A stretch of 5,455 bases of DNA, from assembly GCA_903839905.1 (NCBI GenBank), contig CAIMDX010000064.1, positions 1 to 5,455 on the forward strand, written 5' to 3'. Of the stretch, positions 1-3,477 are shown piece after piece. The first letter of the stretch is position 1. Each line of letters opens with the position of its first letter. Source of the stretch: an uncultured bacterium (GTDB lineage: Bacteria; Patescibacteriota; Minisyncoccia; Minisyncoccales; JAQTVQ01). Both the position numbers and the translations under genes were made by a program. The notes beneath the pieces were generated by a model that was given only the letters and a program-made list of their open reading frames with translations, was not told the DNA's origin and did no database searches.

Positions 1-1
1 T

Positions 2-94
2 ATGATGTGGATCATTATAGGAGCGGTAATTTTAGCAGCCATTTCATTTTTTGCTTTGAAAAAAAAGAAGAGAGAACCGGAAGCAAAGATTTAA
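2..94 (+). CDS. 3' end of a membrane-anchored protein, or a very small membrane peptide
   Basis: An open frame runs from the window edge to a TAA. The readable part is 30 residues: a hydrophobic stretch of about 18 residues (from MMWIIIGAVILAA) followed at once by a basic cluster (KKKKR) and a short polar end. This is one membrane helix with a positive tail, which by the positive-inside rule should face the cytoplasm. It could be the C-terminal anchor of a larger protein whose body lies upstream, or a free peptide starting at one of the two ATGs at bases 2 and 5. The start cannot be decided because the upstream sequence is missing. No function can be given. The terminator at 168-201 probably ends this transcript. 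Confidence 0.5.
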   Translation: MMWIIIGAVILAAISFFALKKKKREPEAKI

Positions 95-122
95 TTTGGC
101 TCAATAACAAAAGTGGCATTTT

Positions 123-156
123 TTAAGGGTTTCAATCTCAGGCTTGGAACCATTAA
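123..156 (+). other. possible 3'-UTR hairpin
   Basis: GGTTTCAA (128-135) pairs with TTGGAACC (144-151), with one G-U pair and an 8-nt loop. Flanking TTAA sequences could extend the stem. No T-run follows, so it is not a terminator. It sits between the first gene and the terminator at 168-201 and may be a 3'-end stabilising hairpin or chance. Confidence 0.25.
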
Positions 157-167
157 GGTCGGAAATT

Positions 168-201
168 AAAAAATCCTCAAGCTTTTGCTCGAGGATTTTT
201 T
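168..201. terminator. bidirectional intrinsic terminator between convergent genes
   Basis: Two 15-nt arms (168-182 and 187-201) pair with a single A-C mismatch around a TTTT loop. The core is ATCCTC/GAGGAT, and the outer A-run/T-run works in both directions. It can end the plus-strand transcript of the partial gene at the left edge and the minus-strand transcript of the 125-aa gene. Convergent gene ends with one shared terminator are common in compact genomes. Confidence 0.85.
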
Positions 202-205
202 GTTT

Positions 206-238
206 GGGTCAAAATTATTTTTTCAATAATTTTGATCC
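206..238 (-). repeat. 14-bp inverted repeat over the stop codon of the 125-aa gene
   Basis: The arms at 206-219 and 225-238 pair over 14 bp, including one G-T, with a 5-nt loop. The hairpin covers the last codons and the stop of the minus-strand gene and lies just before the bidirectional terminator. No T-run follows it directly on the minus strand. A role in 3'-end protection or ribosome release is possible but inferred. Confidence 0.6.
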
Positions 239-592
239 TTCTTGGGGCCATTCAAAAAAATCAGATGGTTCGCGGTGTTTTTTTGCGTCTTTGAGCCATT
301 TGGCCCGTCCATGTTTATGGATGTACCATAAATGGCACATAACTACATCCGCTTGAGTACCCGTTATATTATTACTGTCTATCGCCCTTTCTAATTCTTT
401 AAAAAGGGTTGGCCTTAATCCATCTTTTCCATCAAGATACTTTTTTTTCAGAGACCCCTTTCCTTCCCAGATTGAAAACGGTTTGTTTTCAATCCATTTT
501 TTTCCGATTGCCAACAAGATTTGGCATGTCTCTTCATAGCCGCCGCCAAATCCAGAGAGATCTATTGTTGATCTTTTTTCAAATGTTTTCAT
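215..592 (-). CDS. hypothetical protein, 125 aa, soluble
   Basis: I do not recognise this family. The product is basic and soluble, with no signal peptide or membrane helix. Its N-terminal part has a glycine-rich DLSGFGGGYE motif (residues 11-20) leading into a likely helix with Cys23. The C-terminal part has a helix rich in His and aromatics (VVMCHLWYIHKHG, residues 83-95), then RAKWL and an FFEWP segment (112-116). Two short motif-rich blocks joined by a Lys-rich linker look like a folded domain and not a spurious frame. Reality is also supported by a consensus promoter, a structured leader and a downstream terminator, all on this strand. The ATG at 592 is the only good start. No Shine-Dalgarno is seen: the 13 bases before the ATG are G, seven T and five A. 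The competing plus-strand frames here lack these signals. Confidence 0.72.
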   Translation of the reverse strand: MKTFEKRSTIDLSGFGGGYEETCQILLAIGKKWIENKPFSIWEGKGSLKKKYLDGKDGLRPTLFKELERAIDSNNITGTQADVVMCHLWYIHKHGRAKWLKDAKKHREPSDFFEWPQEGSKLLKK

Positions 593-597
593 TTTTT

Positions 598-633
598 AAA
601 AAAACGCAGATATCCCCTAGAAGAGAATCTGCG
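598..633 (-). terminator. intrinsic terminator in the leader, directly before the start codon (attenuator)
   Basis: On the minus strand CGCAGAT (633-627) pairs with ATCTGCG (611-605) over 7 bp. Four further C-G/U-G pairs are possible inside (625-622 with 617-614). Seven T residues follow at 604-598, and the ATG begins at 592. This is a textbook terminator shape placed between the promoter and the gene, so it should control read-through into the 125-aa gene. The plus strand has no T-run after this stem. Confidence 0.65.
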
Positions 634-681
634 CAAAAATTAATTTATGCAGATACCTCGACTTTAAAGCGGTATCTTATG
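627..681 (-). promoter_or_regulatory. 5' leader with anti-terminator and anti-anti-terminator arms
   Basis: Three further arms precede the terminator's 3' arm. Arm 1 (677-671, AGATACC) pairs over 7 bp with arm 2 (657-651, GGTATCT). Arm 2 continues to 649, so ATCTGC (654-649) can instead pair over 6 bp with GCAGAT of arm 3 (632-627). A mismatch and about 4 more pairs follow inward (647-644 with 637-634). Arm 3 is also the 5' arm of the terminator, so 2:3 pairing excludes it and 1:2 pairing frees it. This matches the logic of riboswitches, T-boxes and peptide-leader attenuators. I see no known riboswitch core and no leader peptide of the usual kind. The ligand or trigger is unknown. Confidence 0.6.
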
Positions 682-687
682 TCCTAG

Positions 688-716
688 AATATAATATAAT
701 TTATTCTTTTTGTCAA
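688..716 (-). promoter_or_regulatory. sigma70-type promoter of the 125-aa gene
   Basis: On the minus strand there is TTGACA (716-711, perfect -35), a 17-bp spacer and TATATT (693-688, 5 of 6). The predicted start lies near 680-682, giving a leader of about 88 nt whose first hairpin arm begins almost at the 5' end. Confidence 0.75.
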
Positions 717-724
717 AAAAATCC

Positions 725-753
725 TTGACAATAACTAATAAAAGCAGGATACT
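725..753 (+). promoter_or_regulatory. sigma70-type promoter of typA
   Basis: TTGACA (725-730, perfect) is followed by a 17-bp spacer and GATACT (748-753, 4 of 6). The predicted start is near 759-761, giving a leader of about 73 nt before the ATG at 833. It faces away from the minus-strand promoter, with only 8 bp between the two -35 boxes. Confidence 0.65.
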
Positions 754-762
754 TATAGTGCT

Positions 763-807
763 AATTTTATTGCTGGAAGAATAAAAATTCGCCATTGGCG
801 TTTTTTT
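763..807 (+). promoter_or_regulatory. typA leader hairpins with a terminator-like T-run
   Basis: Two hairpins stand in the typA leader. The first is an AT-rich stem (763-771 with 780-789, one bulge) whose loop holds GGAAG. The second is CGCC-ATT-GGCG (790-800) followed by seven T residues (801-807). The second has only four G-C pairs, plus possible A-T pairs beyond a TT/TT mismatch, so it is a weak terminator at best. If functional it would attenuate typA. It could also be a remnant or chance. Confidence 0.35.
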
Positions 808-832
808 GTTTCATTCAGCACTCTCGCATTTT

Positions 833-2641
833 ATGGAAATTCGGAACATCGCCATTATCGCTCATGTAGACCACGGCAAGACCAGCTTGACCGACTCTTT
901 GTTGCGCCAAGCCGGCGTAGGAGGAGACGGCGTAAGCATGGATATGAACGATCTGGAAAGAGAGCGCGGCATTACTATTTATTCCAAAAACGCTTCAATT
1001 TTTTATAAAGACACAAAAATAAATTTAGTGGACACTCCCGGACATGCCGATTTCAGTTCGGAAGTTGAGCGAGTTTTGCGCTCCATTGATTCCGTACTTT
1101 TGCTGGTGGATGCCCAAGACGGGCCGATGCCGCAAACCAGATTCGTGCTAAAGAAAGCTCTACAGCTTGGCTTGAAGCCAATCGTGGTTATCAATAAAAT
1201 AGATAAGCCGGCGGCCAGGCCTGATTGGGTGCAGGATGAGATCTTTTCTTTGTTTATGGATTTGGGAGCCAGCGACGAACAGATTGACTTTGCTGTTGTT
1301 TATACTATTGCCAAAAACGGCATCGCTAAATTGAATTTAACCGATGAGTCAAACGATCTTGTTCCATTGCTTGAAACCATTTTAAAAAAAGTGCCGGTTG
1401 CATCTTCGGAAGAGCTTAATAAAAAACCGTTTAAATTTCAGCCGTTCAATTTGGGTTATGACGATTTTTTGGGGAGGCTAGCCATCGGCAGAATTTATCA
1501 AGGCACTATTAAGCCGGAGGCCAATGTGTTCGTCAAAACTCAAGGATCTCCGGATGCCAAGCCCGGAAAAGTAATTAAAATATTTAGCTTCCGCGGATTG
1601 GAAAGACAGGAAGTAAACGAAGCGCAAGCTGGAGATATCGTAATGCTTGCCGGTTTAACCGATATTGATATTGGCCAGACGGTTTGCGTTGATCCGGCAG
1701 AGGAAATCTTGACCGCTATCACCGTTGACGAGCCGACCATTTCTTTGAATATTTTTGTGAACGGTTCGCCGCTATCGGGCAGGGACGGAAAATTTTTCAC
1801 TTCGCGCCAGATAAAAGACAGGTTGGCAAAAGAGCTGGAAATAAATGTGGGATTAAGAATAGACTTTTCTTCCAATGAAGATTTTAAAGTTTTCGGCCGC
1901 GGCGAACTGCACTTGGCAATCTTGCTGGAAAATATGAGGCGCGAAGGCTACGAGATGCAGATCTCCCAACCGCAAGTTGTTTTTAAAGAAAAAGACGGGA
2001 AAAGGCTTGAACCTTTTGAAGAAGTGACTGTGGATGTTCCAACCGAAATGATGGGAGGAGTAATTGAAAAGATGGCGAGAAGAAAAGGCTTGGCCATGGA
2101 TATCAAAACAGAAGAAAACCACACCAAGCTTGTTTTTGAAATACCGACCCGCGGATTTTTGGGCTATCGCGGAGAATTTATAGTTGATACGCGCGGCGAA
2201 GGAATAATTTGCAGCCAATTTATCGGATTCCGCCCGCATATCGGCGAGATAGAGCATCATTCTGTCGGCTCAATGGTCTCAATGGCCACAGGCAAAGCTT
2301 TGACTTACGCTTTGGGCGGGCTTCAGGAAAGAGGCACTTTATATATCGGCCCCAGTGAAGAAATTTATGAAGGCATGGTAATTGGAAATGTTGCCAGGGG
2401 AAATGATCTGCTGGTAAATCCGACCAAAGGAAAAGTACTTACCCATGTAAGATCCAAAGGCGCGGACGAAGCGATCATTCTTATGCCCAGAGTTAATCTT
2501 ACTTTGGAAAAAGGTATGGAAATAATGAACGAGGACGAGTATCTGGAAATAACGCCAAAGATTGTAAGATTAAGAAAAAAGATTTTAATAGAGGTTGATC
2601 GCATCCGGGCCAAAAGACTGGAAAGTCAGAAAAATGGCTAG
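833..2641 (+). CDS. typA: TypA/BipA ribosome-associated translational GTPase
   Basis: The 602-aa product is close to the family's usual length (about 605-615 aa) and collinear with E. coli BipA. GTPase motifs are G1 AHVDHGKT (residues 10-17), G2 in ERGITI (44-49, Thr48), G3 DTPGH (67-71) and G4 NKID (121-124). After these come an EF-Tu-like beta barrel, two EF-G-like domains with the family's GRGELHL and ENMRREG motifs, and the TypA-specific C-terminal domain (ATGKALTYALGGLQERG, then ITPKIVRLRKK). TypA binds the ribosome at the EF-G/EF4 site in the cytoplasm and helps ribosome assembly and growth under stress such as cold. The segment before G2 is a few residues shorter than in E. coli. The G5 region reads YTIAKNG where E. 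coli has YASALNG. The ATG at 833 is chosen because homologues begin M-x-I-R-N-I-A-I-I-A-H; the frame is open further upstream, with a TTG at 806 and no ribosome-binding site for either. It has its own promoter. Confidence 0.97.
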   Translation: MEIRNIAIIAHVDHGKTSLTDSLLRQAGVGGDGVSMDMNDLERERGITIYSKNASIFYKDTKINLVDTPGHADFSSEVERVLRSIDSVLLLVDAQDGPMPQTRFVLKKALQLGLKPIVVINKIDKPAARPDWVQDEIFSLFMDLGASDEQIDFAVVYTIAKNGIAKLNLTDESNDLVPLLETILKKVPVASSEELNKKPFKFQPFNLGYDDFLGRLAIGRIYQGTIKPEANVFVKTQGSPDAKPGKVIKIFSFRGLERQEVNEAQAGDIVMLAGLTDIDIGQTVCVDPAEEILTAITVDEPTISLNIFVNGSPLSGRDGKFFTSRQIKDRLAKELEINVGLRIDFSSNEDFKVFGRGELHLAILLENMRREGYEMQISQPQVVFKEKDGKRLEPFEEVTVDVPTEMMGGVIEKMARRKGLAMDIKTEENHTKLVFEIPTRGFLGYRGEFIVDTRGEGIICSQFIGFRPHIGEIEHHSVGSMVSMATGKALTYALGGLQERGTLYIGPSEEIYEGMVIGNVARGNDLLVNPTKGKVLTHVRSKGADEAIILMPRVNLTLEKGMEIMNEDEYLEITPKIVRLRKKILIEVDRIRAKRLESQKNG

Positions 2642-2657
2642 CATCTAGTATTTTTTT
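2638..2657 (+). terminator. weak terminator candidate at the typA stop codon
   Basis: CTAG (2638-2641, which contains the stop codon) can pair with CTAG (2645-2648) around a CAT loop. TA and seven T residues (2651-2657) follow. The stem is only 4-5 bp, so it may be inefficient and allow read-through into the cold-shock gene. No better terminator is seen after typA. Confidence 0.35.
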
Positions 2658-2683
2658 GGGAAAAGGAGTATATACTCTATTAT
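2656..2683 (+). promoter_or_regulatory. candidate promoter of the cold-shock gene with an embedded palindrome
   Basis: TTGGGA (2656-2661, 4 of 6) is followed by a 16-bp spacer and TATTAT (2678-2683, 5 of 6). The overlapping TATAAG at 2681-2686 is an alternative -10. The spacer contains the perfect 12-bp palindrome GAGTATATACTC (2666-2677), a possible operator. The predicted leader is about 55 nt and AT-rich. Confidence 0.45.
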
Positions 2684-2745
2684 AAGGTTAAAAGACGGGG
2701 TCGGGTTTTTAAACAAATAAAAAAAGTTAAAGTAGAAGCAAAACT

Positions 2746-2943
2746 ATGACAGGTACAATCAAAACCATGACAGATAGAGGATTCGGATTTATTGCTTGCG
2801 AAGGCGAAGCGAAAGATATTTTCTTTCATTTCAAAAATTTGCAAGGAGTAACATTTGAAGACTTGAAAGTCGGTGACTCTGTCACTTTCGAAATCGTTGA
2901 CGGTGAAAAAGGCCGCAGCGCTACGGATGTGAAAAAAGTCTAA
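2746..2943 (+). CDS. cold-shock-domain protein (CspA family)
   Basis: The 65-aa product is one cold-shock domain, a five-stranded OB-fold that binds single-stranded nucleic acid and typically acts as an RNA chaperone or antiterminator in the cytoplasm. RNP1 is RGFGFI (residues 11-16) and RNP2 is DIFFHF (24-29). The end, DSVTFEIVDGEKGRSATDVKKV, split as DSVTFEIVDGEKG then RSATDVKKV, matches the family's F-E-x-x-x-G-x-K-G-x-x-A-x-x-V pattern. The usual KWFN after GTIK is replaced by KTMTD, so one of the RNA-stacking aromatics is missing and binding may be altered. AGAAG, 8-12 bases before the ATG, is a weak ribosome-binding site. The gene has a promoter candidate and its own strong terminator, so it is probably monocistronic. 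Read-through from typA is possible, and both products are linked to cold adaptation in other bacteria. Confidence 0.95.
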   Translation: MTGTIKTMTDRGFGFIACEGEAKDIFFHFKNLQGVTFEDLKVGDSVTFEIVDGEKGRSATDVKKV

Positions 2944-2972
2944 CAATCAAGAGCTTAAAAGCTTATGAGAAG

Positions 2973-2998
2973 CCGTCCCTGCAAAGGGGCGGTTTTTT
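2973..2998 (+). terminator. intrinsic terminator of the cold-shock gene
   Basis: CCGTCCC (2973-2979) pairs with GGGGCGG (2986-2992) over 7 bp, with one G-U pair and a 6-nt loop. Six T residues follow (2993-2998). This GC-rich stem with a T-run is a strong terminator. Confidence 0.92.
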
Positions 2999-3023
2999 GT
3001 TAGGATTTTCGTTTGAAAAATGC

Positions 3024-3052
3024 TTGACAAAAATACAATAATGTTTTAGTAT
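3024..3052 (+). promoter_or_regulatory. sigma70-type promoter of the small membrane-protein unit
   Basis: TTGACA (3024-3029, perfect) is followed by a 17-bp spacer and TAGTAT (3047-3052, 4 of 6). The predicted start is near 3058-3060. It lies just after the cold-shock terminator and begins a new transcript with a long folded leader. Confidence 0.72.
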
Positions 3053-3071
3053 GTTTGTATTCTTTTAAATA

Positions 3072-3165
3072 AAATATGAAATATCATATTTGAAGCACTT
3101 AGGATTAAAGGTTGAGAACATAAAAAAGTTCTAATCCTTAGTTAATATCCGATTTTGCTTCAAAT
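3072..3165 (+). promoter_or_regulatory. structured 5' leader (unrecognised RNA element)
   Basis: Several pairings nest here. An outer 10-bp perfect stem joins ATTTGAAGCA (3088-3097) and TGCTTCAAAT (3156-3165). Directly inside it, 3098-3107 pairs with 3132-3141 (9 of 10 pairs). Stacked on that, GAAC (3116-3119) pairs with GTTC (3128-3131) across an 8-nt bulge and an 8-nt loop. A separate 8-bp A/T hairpin (3072-3079 with 3084-3091) shares bases 3088-3091 with the outer stem, so the two compete. No T-run follows, so any control would act on translation or RNA stability. The outer stem's 3' arm overlaps a possible TTG start at 3155. I recognise no known riboswitch. Confidence 0.5.
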
Positions 3166-3193
3166 TAAATTTGGGGCAAAACGGAAAAAATCA

Positions 3194-3385
3194 ATGTTAG
3201 CAACATTAATGGTTTCTTATGGATTAATATCACTCATCTTTCTGACGGGGTGTCTATTGACCCAATTAAGATGTTCTTCCCATAGCTGCAAATATTGCGA
3301 TGAGGGCCATGGAAAGACTGCGAAGTATATTATTATTTCGTATTTCGTTTTTCTCTTTGGATTCTTACTGCTCTTGGGGGCATAA
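3194..3385 (+). CDS. small two-helix membrane protein with a Cys/His loop
   Basis: I do not recognise this protein. From the ATG at 3194 it has 63 residues: a hydrophobic helix (about 3-23), a short polar loop, and a second very hydrophobic helix (45-62) at the C-terminus. The loop carries Cys27, His30, Cys32, Cys35 and His39 (RCSSHSCKYCDEGHGK), which could bind a metal or form disulfides. LTGC at 17-20 looks like a lipobox, but it is followed by LLTQL, so the helix seems to continue. The frame is open upstream. A TTG at 3155 would add 13 residues including KRKK, which would make a good signal-peptide n-region, so the start is unsettled. Only a weak GGA precedes the ATG. A consensus promoter, folded leader and strong terminator flank it as a single-gene unit. 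Confidence 0.6.
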   Translation: MLATLMVSYGLISLIFLTGCLLTQLRCSSHSCKYCDEGHGKTAKYIIISYFVFLFGFLLLLGA

Positions 3386-3394
3386 GCATTCCCG

Positions 3395-3425
3395 AAAACG
3401 GCGGTTATTTAACCAGCCGTTTTTT
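3395..3425 (+). terminator. intrinsic terminator after the small membrane-protein gene
   Basis: AAAACGGC and GGTT (3395-3406) pair with AACC and GCCGTTTT (3411-3423) with one bulged A and an ATTT loop, for 12 pairs. The T-run continues to 3425. It separates this unit from the helicase gene. Confidence 0.9.
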
Positions 3426-3442
3426 ATTGCAATTAAATAAAT

Positions 3443-3471
3443 TTGCGTTGGGGGTTGATGGCAGTTACAAT
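3443..3471 (+). promoter_or_regulatory. candidate helicase promoter giving a leaderless mRNA
   Basis: TTGCGT (3443-3448, 3 of 6) is followed by a 17-bp spacer and TACAAT (3466-3471, 5 of 6). The usual 6-7 nt from the -10 box to the start site puts +1 at the A of the ATG at 3478. The terminator at 3395-3425 leaves only about 50 bp for any promoter, which favours this one. Confidence 0.5.
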
Positions 3472-3477
3472 GTATCT

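Noticed and set aside
144..356. Plus-strand 70-aa frame
   Set aside because: It runs through the terminator and antisense to the 125-aa gene, has no promoter or ribosome-binding site, and its protein looks like the reverse of real coding.
409..687. Plus-strand 92-aa frame
   Set aside because: It is antisense to the 125-aa gene and its leader. The promoter, T-run and terminator all favour the minus strand.
806..832. Upstream TTG start for typA (9 extra residues)
   Set aside because: The extra residues are not in TypA homologues and the TTG lies within the leader T-run. The ATG at 833 gives the family's normal N-terminus.
1853..2260. Minus-strand 135-aa frame within typA
   Set aside because: It is a shadow of typA. 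The typA frame is conserved throughout, and no signals exist on the minus strand.
2688..2710. Possible hairpin TTAAAA...TTTTAA in the cold-shock leader
   Set aside because: Its core has only a 3-bp GAC/GTC stem and A-T pairs; too weak to call.
2680..2946. Minus-strand 88-aa frame over the cold-shock gene
   Set aside because: It is the reverse complement of an unmistakable cold-shock domain.
3427..3477. Upstream TTG start for the helicase (17 extra residues)
   Set aside because: It begins two bases after a terminator T-run, before any possible promoter, and the extra residues do not match the family.
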